This document shows positions 20,472 through 29,861 of a stretch of DNA of 64,000 nucleotides, piece by piece. Below the pieces are notes generated by a model. The model saw nothing but the letters and a program-made list of their open reading frames with translations, was not told where the DNA came from and did not search any database. Within the stretch, counting starts at the first letter, position 1. Every line of letters begins with the position of its first letter. A program made the translations under genes and the position numbers. The DNA is from Locusta migratoria (lineage: Eukaryota; Arthropoda; Insecta; Orthoptera; Acrididae): positions 309,759,270 to 309,823,269 of the forward strand of contig CM048744.1 in the NCBI GenBank assembly GCA_026315105.1. Direction: 5' to 3'.

Positions 20472-22318
20472 TCATCACAAATTAATCTGAAATCCTCACT
20501 TAGAAGTCAACAAGACGCGACACAGGAGACCAAGCACGGCACTACAGGTCGGGATAGGTACATCACACATAATAATGTCGTCTGGTCTGAAGATCAAGAA
20601 GAAACTGAAGAGGGTACCACAGAAAATGTGAAAGACACGATAATGGCGATAATGGCGTCCGACCACTCAGAAAAAAATAATGATAATGGACTACTACAGT
20701 GAGATGCACCCGTCGTGGAGATCGGGGGTGCCGACGACGCGAATAAACCCAATACTTCACCCCCAAGCCCATAGGATGAACAACACGAAGCAAGCATATA
20801 AATTCGGGACCGTAAATATTAATACCATTAGATCGCAGGAGAAATTACTACTATTTCGAGATATGATATCGATGTCGATGTCGATTTCCTATTGGTTCAA
20901 GAAGCTTGGTTCGATGCGCCCCTCGAGATCTATGGATATATAACACACAAATCATCTTACTCGACAAACATTAGAGGCACGGCAGCTATAATAAAGAAAG
21001 GGATACCAACATGATAACCACTTTTCTTATCATCTGCACAAGACATGGCGATCAAAATACATGGGATTCGCGTCATAAACATATATGGTCCTTCAGGTAC
21101 AGATAACCATCAAGAAAGATCGAAATTCTTGAGGAAAGAGTGCCTCTCTTTGCCGACAGGTACGACCAGTTTATCCTCGGCGGAGACTTCAACGGTGTCT
21201 TGGCTCCGAACGACCAAACTACAAACTTCACTACCTGAAAACAACTACAGGTGATATATACAGACATGGAATTATGTAATCCATGGGAATGGAGCCACGG
21301 GATAAGGAAGGCTTTAAATTCTTCACTGGCCATTCAGCAAGCCACATTGACCGTATTTATGTATCAAAAGGCGTACGGGATGCGACAATTGCGGCTGAAA
21401 TATGTCCGATGGCTTTCACCGACCATGAGGCATATTTGTGCACAGTCAACCTACCACGGCAGAGCGTATGCGCAGTCGAGGGTCTTGGAAATTAAATGTT
21501 TCATTGCTTTCGGGCAGTGATAGTCAAGAACGGATACAGTTGACGGACAATGTGCGAGCGGCTAACACCAGCTTACACATCGATGTTACAGTGGTGGTTG
21601 GAATTTGCAAAACCGACTCTGCGACGTGCTCTTTAACATACGGCCGAGAGAAACTGCAGTGGCACAGGGGCACGATGGAATATTACTATACAGTGCTCCG
21701 TGATGTGTCCCCGCAATACCGTCGGATTGAGGTCAACCGCATCAAAGCGCGAATAATACAACGGACGCACCAAAAGTTGGAAGGAATATCCATACTGGCT
21801 AGGTGCTCGGATGACATTAACGGGAAACTACCATAAATGCACCACGTGATACGTGAAAAACGACGATATCGCCGAAAGTTGATTGATTTCCTTGATACTG
21901 AAGATGGTCATCAGCTGAGATCACAAAAAGACATAGCTTTAGCATTTCTAGACAGATTCCGACGATTGTCTCATGATACTCTAGGTGATCTCCCCCTAGA
22001 GGAAGAGATCCTGCAACTGACGCAAGCACAACTGACCCGGACGGATGAGGACGAATTATCTAAAGCGCTGAAACAAGTTGCGCTCGACAAGTCGCCAGGA
22101 CCGGACGGCTTACCTATCGAATTTTACATAACCTTCAAAGACCTGAAGATGCCACGTTGGATAACAATGTACAACGAGATTATGCATCACAACTTGAATG
22201 TACCGTCGTCCTTCGTTGAAGGCTTCCTCATCCCCATACAAAAAAAAAAAAAAAAAAAAAAAAGCAGGAAGCCAAAGGGTGGATCAATTACAGACCGCTC
22301 ACAATGATCAATAAATGA

Positions 22319-22484
22319 ACACACCAGATGTATTGAGCAGCATTGGCCGTTAATTTTTTACTTAAAAACAACAGATCGATTTCAATCACATAGTGACCAT
22401 CTTCAGTGTCCTTCAAACAAGCATTCTCAGTGTTCATCATTGTGTTCGTTGAGCACCATACAGGAAATGGAATCAAAGCTCAAC
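22319..22484 (-). mobile_element. Small ribozyme-bearing insertion in LINE ORF2
   Basis: 166 bp between copies of 'aaatga' (22313-22318 and 22485-22490), sitting exactly between LINE codons for 'RPLTMIN' and the downstream 'YCKIFAPLMSTRL'-like peptide. It has no coding capacity and no long terminal repeats. The minus strand holds the most complete hammerhead-like fold of the window. Likely a minimal non-autonomous relative of the PLE foldbacks with only one arm. Confidence 0.7.
22370..22410 (-). ncRNA. Hammerhead ribozyme candidate, all stems present
   Basis: Reading the minus strand: GACA (stem I), CTGAAGA (22400-22406), an extra T, stem II GGTCAC/GTGATT with loop TAT (two G-U pairs), GAAA (22380-22383), stem III T-CG-A (with the last A of GAAA pairing U), cleavage triplet ATC, then TGTT pairing with GACA. 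A two-base-pair stem III is the known form in PLE-associated hammerheads. The extra T after CTGANGA is shared by all copies here, and its effect on cleavage is not known to me. Confidence 0.6.
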
Positions 22485-22941
22485 AAATGACTATAATACT
22501 GTAAGATCTTTGCACCGCTGATGTCGACACGACTCAGAGCAGTAGTGTCACACCGTATTTCCCCCGACCAAACATGTTTCAGCACGCGGAGTACCATTCA
22601 AACAGCTCTCAGTGAATACAGAGATGTAATTGCATTATCCAACACTTGCCGCATCAGAGCAGTTTTGATATCTATCGATTTTAAACAACCCTTCGACAGA
22701 ATTAATCACGACTTCGTAACGTCGATATTGAGCCAAAGTTTCCACCAGTCTACATACAGATTATCATGCGATTCTTAAGAGGCGCCATCTCCAGAGTGAT
22801 AGTGAATGGACGAGATGCCAGCCCTGTACCGGTAATGAATTCAGTAAGACAGTGTTGCCCATTATCAATTATACTGTTCAAACAACTTACGGGTACGCTG
22901 CCGGGTGACGTCGTCGACAACCGCCGATATTTCGAAAGGAG

Positions 22942-23136
22942 CTGTTCAACTGTTTGTAGAACTTATGGGACTTAACTACGGGGTCATCAGTCCCTAAGCT
23001 TACAAACTACTTATGAACTAGTTAATACTAAGGACGGCACAAATATCCATGCCCCAGGGGGATTCAAACCCCCGACCGTAGTGGCCGTGCAGACCGCAAC
23101 TGAAGCGCCTTAGTCCCCTCGGCCACGGCGGCCGGC
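22942..23136 (-). repeat. SINE inserted in PLE left arm, 12-bp TSD
   Basis: TSD 'tttcgaaaggag' at 22930-22941 and 23137-23148. The uninterrupted counterpart is in the right arm near 25285-25310. Minus-sense copy with a well preserved B box 'gggtttgaatccccc'. Confidence 0.95.
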
Positions 23137-23248
23137 TTTCGAAAGGAGGACACCCTGCCATTCTCAAGGCACAACTGCACTTAAGGAAGCAATGTGCAAG
23201 CGTATTTAATATCTCGGTTTGCAAAGGATAAACAAGGAAGATAACACA

Positions 23249-23448
23249 AAAAATGTTCAAATGTTTGTATAGTCTATGGGACTTAACTACGGGGTCATCA
23301 GTCCCTAAACTTACAAACTACTTATAAACTACTTACGAACTAGTACGGCACAAATATCCATGCCCGAGGGGGAATTCGAACCCCCGACCGTAGTGGCCGT
23401 GCAGACCATGACTGGAGTGCCTCAGTCTCCTCGGCCACCGCGGCCGGC
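23249..23448 (-). repeat. SINE inserted in PLE left arm, 12-bp TSD
   Basis: TSD 'gaagataacaca' at 23237-23248 and 23449-23460. The right arm at about 25195-25215 shows the empty site. Same orientation as the first SINE, 112 bp away. Confidence 0.95.
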
Positions 23449-23772
23449 GAAGATAACACACACAGTACAAGTCTCAGCAGAGTCAACACAACCGAAGATG
23501 ACCAAACATCAAAAATATCGATAGTGACTATTAATCAACAGTTGAGGCAGCATTAATTTTATCCCTCTGTTTTTGACGAGAGACTGTGCCGGATTCCAAG
23601 CAGAATTTAAACAAAAACCAACATCTCTGTTTATAAGGTCGCTTGCTAGTTTAATTTCAACAGCTTCCTTAATAACACCATCCCAATAGGTGGAAGTGCA
23701 TGCCAGGATCTCCGTGTTGTTGTATTCCATAGGATGACCGGTTCCAAGACAGTGTTCTGTAACACTGTGTCT

Positions 23773-25363
23773 AACATTGGTGCTCCGACATATCGTGTAG
23801 CTAAACATCTTACTAGTCTGTTGAGTCCAATGGTGGGCAGGTGTGAACACCACATTAAGAATTCGGCGGATTTCTTACGTCGATTGCAGGGATTGCGTTT
23901 GAATGACTGATTTTGATGTTGTGTCTCTCTTCACTCTCGTTCCTCTGTCAGATTCGATGCAGCTAATTGAGGTTAAGTTTGGTGTCGAGTTAACAAATCT
24001 TTTTCGACATGTGCTGATTTCCACTTACTTTTTATTCAATGGTCAGTACTATGAACAAACTGATGGAGTTGCAATGGGAAGCCCGTTGTCACCCATTGTG
24101 GCCAATTTGTTTATGGACGATTTTGAGGAACGTGCTTTAGCGTCAGCGACTCTGAAACCTGCGTGTTTCCTCAGATATGTAGACGACACTTTTGTCGTTT
24201 GGCCTCATGGTAGTGAGAATTTAAATGGTTTTTGGAACTCCTAAATTCAATCCACCCGAATATTCAGTTCACAATGGAGGTGGAAAAGAATGGCTTTCTT
24301 CCTTTCCTTGATGCGTTGGTCAGAAGGAAGGTTGATGGTACATTGGGACATTCTGTTTATAGGAAGCCTACTCACACTGATTTGTATCTGCGAGCTGATA
24401 GTTGTCACCATCCAGCTCAGCGTGAAGGAGTACTTCGTACCTTGGTTCACAGGGCACATGTCATTTCAGATCCTGAAAGTTTGTCAGCTGAGTTGTCCCA
24501 TCTCTAGGAGACCTTTCGTCAGAATGGTTATAGTGAGAGACAGATAAAACGTGCATTGCGCTATCAGCCTTCTGTGCAACGGGTGAGTGACGATAGTAAT
24601 GAAGTGGCACCTAAATCTTTGGTCTTTTTGCCTTACGCAGGAAGTATTTCCAACAAGATTGGTCGTATTTTGCGGAAATATGATGTGAAATGTGTTTTTC
24701 GACCACCTTCTAAGATAAAGGCCCTGTTGGGGTCCGTAAAGGATGATCTTGGTTTGCGTTAGGCAGGTGTATATCGTATTCCTTGCAGTTGTGGCATGTC
24801 ATATATTGGTCAGACAATCGGGACTGTGGAAGACCGGTGTGTTGAACATAAACGTTACACGGGCTTACAACAGCCAAACAAATCCGCTGTTGCAGAACAC
24901 TGTATTGGCATCGGTCATCCAATGGAATACAACAACACGGAGATCCTGGCATGCACTTCCACCTATTGGGATAGTGTTATTAAGGAAGCTGTTTAAATTA
25001 AACTAGCAAGCGACCTTATAAACAGAGATGTTGGTTTTTGTTTAAATTCTGCTTGGAATCTGGCACAGTCTCTCGTCAAAAAACAGAGGGATAAAATTAA
25101 TGCTGCCTCACCTGCTGATTAACAGTCACTATCGATATTTTTGATGTTTGGTCATCTTTGGTTGTGTTGACTCTGCTGTGACTTATACTGCGTATGTTAT
25201 CTTCCTTGTTTACCCTTTGCAAACCGAGGTATTAAGTACGCTTGCACATTGCTTCCTTAAGTGCAGTTGTGCCTTGAAAATGGCAGGGTGTCCTCCTGCC
25301 GAAATATCGGCGGTTGTCGACGACGTTAGACGGCAGCATACCCGTAAGTTGTTTGAACATTCA
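23773..25363 (+). pseudogene. PLE right arm: RT plus GIY-YIG, few disruptions
   Basis: Starts 'NIGAPTYRVAKHL' (typical PLE RT N-terminal block), then 'DFDVVSLFTLVPLSDS' (block A), 'QTDGVAMGSPLSPIVANLFM' (block B'), 'CFLRYVDDTFVVW' (YVDD active site, about 24170) and 'GFLPFLDALVRRK'. 'SVYRKPTHTDLYLRADSC' is thumb. The linker 'ALLGSVKDDLGLR' is followed by a stop and then the GIY-YIG motif 'GVYRIPCSCGMSYIGQT' (about 24767-24817), 'RCVEHKRYTG' and 'STYWDSVIKEAV'. About five in-frame stops or shifts (23905, 24243, 24506, 24761, 24995). The catalytic residues themselves are intact, so decay is moderate. Confidence 0.88.
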
Positions 25364-26519
25364 TTACGCCGGTCTCACATCGGTTATACTCTTTGCGATA
25401 GAGCTTGAATCTCTCATGAATGGGCTGAGGAGAATGCTCAGTGGCTTGGAACTCAGAGGTAACACCATCTGTCGAGCATAAGCAGACGATCTGTCATACC
25501 TTGTACGAACAACTGAGGAAGTGCGAAAATCTCTCGACTAGGTCCAACAATATGGACAAGTGGCAGGCAGTGTAATGAACACGACGAAATCTGGGATACT
25601 CCCAATTGGAAGAGGACTGGATGGAGAGTTTGAGCCACTACAAAGGGTGGAAACACTGCGGTGCCTGGGAATCCTTTCACCCAGGATATCAGTCGAACAG
25701 ATGCAGCGAGCTACAAGCAGTTATTACAGAAAATACGTGATAAAGCACATGATAACTCCGAGCACTGGAGATGATACAACGTGTGCAATATGCCAACATA
25801 TATCTTGTTTCGAGGTTGCCACATATCGCACAGATATTCCGAATACCGAAAGGAATTGCGAATCGCCTTATGGCAGCTCTAGGATATTTCGTGAGCAATT
25901 GGGTGATATTGAAGGTACGATTTGCCAGTCTCACGCTCTGCACTAACAAACGTATATCTTAAAGGATTAGCCCTGTTTCTGAGAACCATGTTTCGAATAT
26001 GGCAACATAAGACACATACAATTACATCTGCACTAATTGCTGAACTAACCCCTCCCCCCCCCCCCCCCCATTCCTTCGAGCCACCACATCCAGTAGGCAA
26101 CATTTTGCACACTTTGGCTCAGATTGCAACATTTTATGTAGAATCCATTACCCGTACAGGGCCGACATCTCGGCCATTCACTAGTTATGTCCGTGAAGGA
26201 CTGCCAACGTCCAAAGACCCTGCAGTACAAGACATTTACCGTACATTAATGCTGTGTCGGGACAGGAATGTGACAGAAAAACGACACCCGAGGAGAATCT
26301 GGCCCGTTATTTGGCGTTCGGTGCATCCACCGTACTTAACTACTGCGGCTAGAGCACGTGGTACTTTTTAGTTAATCATAAATACCTGACGCAGGAACGA
26401 TTACACGCAATAAACTTGGCTGACACGCCACTTTACGCGAGCTGCGACCTAAGAGATTCGGATGCACAACGTCTAGCGTGTAGGAAAGCAATGCAAGTGT
26501 TGACTTTGTCCCGCTGAAT

Positions 26520-27110
26520 AATAGCCTTTCTGCTCCGAACTACACATACCAGATAATACCAGCAGTAATACTTTTTCCGGGTGTGACTTACTTCCCCCAA
26601 CAAAAAACCAATGCAATCTACTGGATCGCAGGGATGACAGTTACATATTTGACAATTAATGACATGGAAATGATGTTCTAACAGATACACTTAAACGAAT
26701 AACACGAGAAAATACAACAGCGAAAAAAATATCAAAAACATTAAGAATATTATTGATAGATCCAATTAGAATAGAGCCAGAAATAACCCCATGTAACCCA
26801 TTGTAACAGAGTTCATGCTGTGAATTCCTTTTATTGTCAATTCAATGGGACAAATAAAATATCAGGCAAATAAAACCTGATACAAACATACACTTATACA
26901 CTCAAAGCGAAGAAGCGTGCAGCGATACTACCACATGGAAATATGGTGCTTGAAACTGACGAAGAAATTGCTGATGTTTTCTTTGAATTATTTTTCTGTA
27001 CGATTTGTAATTACATTACACACTAAATAAACTTCCCACCAAATAAAAATACTGTAAATAAAAAAAGCGGTCTACAGCGCCTGCAAGAAAAAACAAGAAA
27101 ACAAAAAGAA
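26520..27110. other. No coding feature; probable LINE 3' untranslated region
   Basis: AT-rich, stop-dense sequence after the LINE ORF2 stop. It leads into the tandem tRNA-like tails at 27114, so it may be the LINE 3' UTR, but no poly-A or TSD confirms it. Confidence 0.35.
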
Positions 27111-27113
27111 AAA

Positions 27114-27275
27114 ATGTGGTTATGGCGACCGCTGGCCCGAAGTCGAAGACCCGTTATCGATTCCCTGCCCTGCCCACATTTTCATTAAAAAATAAAAAAT
27201 AAAGTGCTTAAGGCGATCGCTGGCCCGAAGCCGGAGACCCGGGTTCGATTCCCTGCCCGGCTCACATTTTCACTT
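27114..27275 (+). repeat. Tandem tRNA-like tail, two units
   Basis: Two ~80-bp units, each with 'ggcgaycgctggcccgaag', 'gagaccc' and a T-arm-like 'gttcgattccctgcc' and ending 'cacattttca'. An A-rich spacer (27183-27203) separates them. The second unit is better preserved. The same 'gagaccc..ggttcga..' plus 'acattttc' arrangement recurs at 36903-36990. They look like tRNA 3' halves attached to a retroposon end, not functional tRNAs. Confidence 0.5.
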
Positions 27276-27438
27276 GTCGACATAGTTTAATTTCAATGCC
27301 TTAATTCAGGCACTGTCAATCTTTTCCGTCCTAATTCTTCTTCCTTCCCCTCCCTTATTAATAAATGGCATACCCGATATTTTGTTTATCAATAATGAAA
27401 GGAGCAGTATTAGCTGTAAAATCTTTTGCTTTGTTCAG

Positions 27439-27479
27439 GCAAATCGATTTCGGTTTATCAAGAAACCATCTTCAGTGCT
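27439..27479 (-). ncRNA. Hammerhead ribozyme candidate (left arm)
   Basis: Minus strand: GCA (stem I), CTGAAGA (27469-27475), extra T, stem II GGTTT/AAACC with loop CTTGAT, GAAA (27448-27451), T-CG-A stem III, cleavage triplet ATT, then TGC pairing with GCA. All secondary elements are present, although stem I is only three pairs. Confidence 0.55.
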
Positions 27480-27640
27480 GCCAGCAAGTTCAAAACAGCA
27501 TTTTTGTGAAATGTACAATGACATTTACGTCTGACATATCCGTAGACAACATAGGTGATAGGTGATATTATCTATTGTCATACGAAGTCAAACTGACAGT
27601 TTGTACATTTCACAAAAATGCTGTTTTGAACTTGCTGGCA

Positions 27641-27682
27641 GCACTGAAGATGGTTTCTTGATAAACCGAAATCGATTTACCT
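27641..27682 (+). ncRNA. Hammerhead-like core (right arm)
   Basis: Same core as the left arm in opposite orientation: CTGAAGA 27644-27650, GAAA 27668-27671. One base in stem I is changed (G to A), which leaves that stem mostly unpaired. Confidence 0.45.
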
Positions 27683-27800
27683 GAATAAAGCAAACGATTT
27701 TACGGCTCATGCTGCTCCCCCTTTCATTATTGATAAAAGTGATTTTGTGGCCGTTGAGCACACCCCTCCAGATAATGGAATCCAATTTATACACGATATT

Positions 27801-28137
27801 TTGTTGTTGTGGTCTTCAGTCCGCAAACTGGTTTGATGCTCTCCATGCTACGCTGTCCTGTGCAAGCCTCTTCATCTAAGAATACTAACGGCAACCTACA
27901 TCCTTTTGAATCTGCTTATTGTATTCGTCCCTCGGTCTCCCTCTACGATTTTTACCCCACACACTTCCTTCTAAAGCTAATTTGAGAATTCCTTGATGTC
28001 TCAGAATGTGTTCAAACAATCTATCCCTTCTCTTAGTCAGGAAATGCCAGAAACTCCTTTTCTCCCCAATTCTTTAGAGCACCCCCTCATTACTTACGTG
28101 ATCTACCCATCTAACTTCCATTATTGGTCTGTAGCAC
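27801..28137 (-). mobile_element. RTE-like LINE 3' end, minus strand
   Basis: Reverse-complement match to the 3' part of 39386-40604: the terminus 'ctgaagaccacaacaaca' and upstream codons for 'RLAQDSVAW'-like, 'GRPRD'-like and 'RDRLFEHILRHQG'-like peptides. 5'-truncated and dead. Confidence 0.8.
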
Positions 28138-28564
28138 TATCCGATATAGTATTCAGAAGTGTACTTTGTCGGCTGTTGGGAGCGCTGCTGTCGTGTGCTC
28201 CAACCCTGGTGACTGGAGACGAGTACGACCTGCGGTGCCCGCTGACTTCATCTTAACACGGGCACCTGTCTACAGTGCCGGCTCCCGTACTCCACTGAAC
28301 CTGGGTTCCTATCGATTGTGCGCTGGAAGACTTGTCTAGAACGACCTGCGTTGGACTGACAAGGACAGTACATTGGCTCGCACAAACATATATGTATGAA
28401 CGTTTGCTTACAGGATCTCTACGTACACCTCAATGTGCTGGTGGGTGTCGTTTTTCTGCAAAGCTCTGCAACCATGCTCTAGATAGCACTGTAGATGTAA
28501 TTGTAGACGCCATACGGAATGCAGATATCTTAACTACAACTTATGTAATAATCATCGTACATGT
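28138..28564. other. No recognisable feature
   Basis: No motif or repeat match found. Open frames up to 87 codons look incidental. Confidence 0.4.
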
Positions 28565-28577
28565 TCTCTAGCGAATT

Positions 28578-28744
28578 CTCCAGTCACGGTCTGCACGGCC
28601 ACTACGGTCGGGGGTTCGAATCCCCCCTCGGGCATGGATATTTGTGCCGTCCTAGTTCGTAAATAGTTCATAAGTAGTTTGTAAGTTTAGGGACTGATGA
28701 CCCAGTAGTTAAGTCCCATAGACTATACAAACTGGATCGATCGA
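28578..28744 (+). repeat. 5'-truncated SINE with 13-bp TSD
   Basis: TSD 'tctctagcgaatt' at 28565-28577 and 28745-28757. The copy lacks the first ~45 bp of the head (no A box), starting at 'ctccagtcacgg', so it was born truncated, as LINE-type reverse transcription produces. Confidence 0.93.
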
Positions 28745-28757
28745 TCTCTAGCGAATT

Positions 28758-29446
28758 GTCATCAAAAGCCGTGATGATAGTTGCAACTTTAACCTTCTTC
28801 TCGGAAGACTGTTGGTATTCCCTGCCACTGCTTCCATCGCCTCTTCCCGCACTTAGCGTAGCACTACCGCTTGCAATGAGTTGTTCGTCATTATCATCCC
28901 TATTGTCATTATTATGAGTTTGTAACAACAGTATCTAACTTATGCTCATATTTCTGTACCATAACAGATACGAGAAAGCATGAAAATGATTCATCTTCTA
29001 CACTAATACCATCTTCATGAACAAGGGTTCTTCGTAACTTCATCTCAAGTAATCGCAGTACATTAGCAGGACTGATTAGCAATCGCCGCTCCATCTGACG
29101 CTTCACCACACAAATAACATCACAAAACGCAACTTCGGAGGCACACTGCACCGTCCCTACTGGCGAACCGACAGGTCAAAGTGCAATGTGGCATGGCACA
29201 CGCAGAGGCCTCTAACGGACGACTGCAGAGTTTTGCAGATGCGGGAGTATCACTAGTGGAATAAGGAATCTTTACATTATCTCTCATACGATTTTAGTGT
29301 TTATGTATTTGTTCGAGCGCATGTACATTCCTTGTGAGTAGTGATTTGTTGCACTATTTTCTCTCACTATTGACGTTCCTCTCAGTAGTAACCAGTTACT
29401 GTCATCGAAAGTAACTGGCCGAAAGTTCGTCTGTTGTGGACTGCGA
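28758..29446. other. No recognisable feature
   Basis: Nothing recognised. Two open frames on the minus strand (86 and 79 codons) show no family signature. Confidence 0.4.
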
Positions 29447-29457
29447 CACCATGATTT

Positions 29458-29850
29458 CAAATGTTTGTATAGCTTATGCGACTTAACTACGAGGTCATCT
29501 GTCCCTAAACTTACAAACTACTTACGAACTAACTAAGACTAAGGACGGCACAAACATCCATGCCCGAGGGGGGATTCGAACCCCCGCCCGTAGTGGCCGT
29601 GCAGACCGTGACTGGAGCGCCTCAGTCACCTCGGCCACCGCGGCCGGCCCCAAACACTTGAGCAATACTCAAGACGTGGTCGTTCAAGCGTTTTATACGC
29701 GGTCATCTTTACAGATGAAGTACATCTTCCCAAAATTCTCCCAATAAACCGAAGTCGGCTGTCCGCCTTACTCACAACTGTTCTTACATGTTCGTTCCAT
29801 TTCATATCGCTCTGCAATGTTACGCCTAGATATTTGAACGACGGCCGGCT
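29458..29850 (-). mobile_element. Chimeric LINE-SINE retroposon with 11-bp TSD
   Basis: TSD 'caccatgattt' at 29447-29457 and 29851-29861. In minus sense it reads 'AGCCGGCC' (the first eight bases of the SINE head), then 195 bp of CR1-like RT C-terminus ('FKYLGVTLQSDMKWNEHV', 'KADSRLRFIGRIL', 'LEYCSSVWGR'), then a full SINE (29458-29648). The LINE-SINE junction is the same as at 31552/31553 and the LINE parts differ by about one base, so this is a recent copy of a fused transcript. Confidence 0.85.
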
Positions 29851-29861
29851 CACCATGATTT

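Larger units (their letters stand above)
22876..23772 (-). pseudogene. PLE left arm: GIY-YIG C-terminal part, inverted
   Basis: The 23509-23853 minus frame encodes 'RHSVTEHCLGTGHPMEYNNT', 'STYWDGVIKEAVEIKLASDL' and 'INRDVGFCLNSAWNP', nearly identical to the right arm's C-terminus. The GIY-YIG catalytic motif itself is not included, because the arm stops upstream of it at the dimer junction near 23772. The 3' untranslated part is cut by SINEs at 22942-23136 and 23249-23448. Confidence 0.85.
22876..25383. mobile_element. Inverted-dimer Penelope-like element with 7-bp TSD
   Basis: Bounded by 'ttatact' (22869-22875 and 25384-25390). The left arm (22876 to about 23772, minus sense) is the 3' half of the PLE. 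The right arm (about 23773-25363, plus sense) runs from the RT domain to the same 3' end. Ends 'gttcaaacaacttacgggta' and its complement are followed on the right by a 20-bp unpaired tail. Two SINEs sit in the left arm. The LINE frame around the element reads straight through when it is ignored, which proves the boundaries. Confidence 0.9.
19504..26519 (+). mobile_element. L1/Tx1-like LINE, near full length, with nested insertions
   Basis: ORF1 (19504-20471) and ORF2 (about 20776-26519) are both in decay. Two insertions interrupt ORF2: a 166-bp element (22319-22484, TSD aaatga) and a 2508-bp PLE (22876-25383, TSD ttatact). Removing them leaves roughly 4.3 kb. ORF1 zinc knuckle, APE endonuclease, RT and a zf-RVT-like C-terminal segment are all identifiable. 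The order and the ORF1 'PITCSGCGSDGH' context suggest the Tx1 branch of L1-type LINEs; other LINE clades are not excluded. Confidence 0.8.
20776..26519 (+). pseudogene. LINE ORF2 (APE endonuclease + RT), interrupted and frameshifted
   Basis: APE domain: 'FGTVNINTIRSQEK' (20803 on), 'FLLVQEAWFD' (about 20886), 'ILGGDFNGVLAPND' (about 21172), 'SHIDRIY' and 'TDHEAYL' (21340-21440). RT: 'DKSPGPDGLPIEFY' (about 22090), 'RPLTMIN' (22292 on), 'SIDFKQPFDRINHDF', 'NSVRQCCPLSIILF', then the PLE insertion. After it the frame resumes with 'AIELESLMNGL' and the active box at 25479-25490, which reads stop-A-D-D where YADD is expected. The C-terminus has 'TTAARARGTFLVNHKYLTQE' and a Cys-rich 'ASCDLRDSDAQRLACRKAM', like zf-RVT. 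Several further frameshifts. TGA stop about 26517. Confidence 0.8.
27387..27793. mobile_element. Foldback element with hammerhead-like cores and 12-bp TSD
   Basis: TSD 'cgatattttgtt' at 27375-27386 and 27794-27805. The arms (about 27388-27526 and 27595-27742) are highly similar inverted copies around a 70-bp centre. The right side has an extra ~50-bp unpaired tail (27743-27793). Both arms contain CTGAAGA-T-GGTTT-loop-AAACC-GAAA. The insertion point is at the tail of the RTE fragment that follows. Same plan as 4819-5215. Confidence 0.85.
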
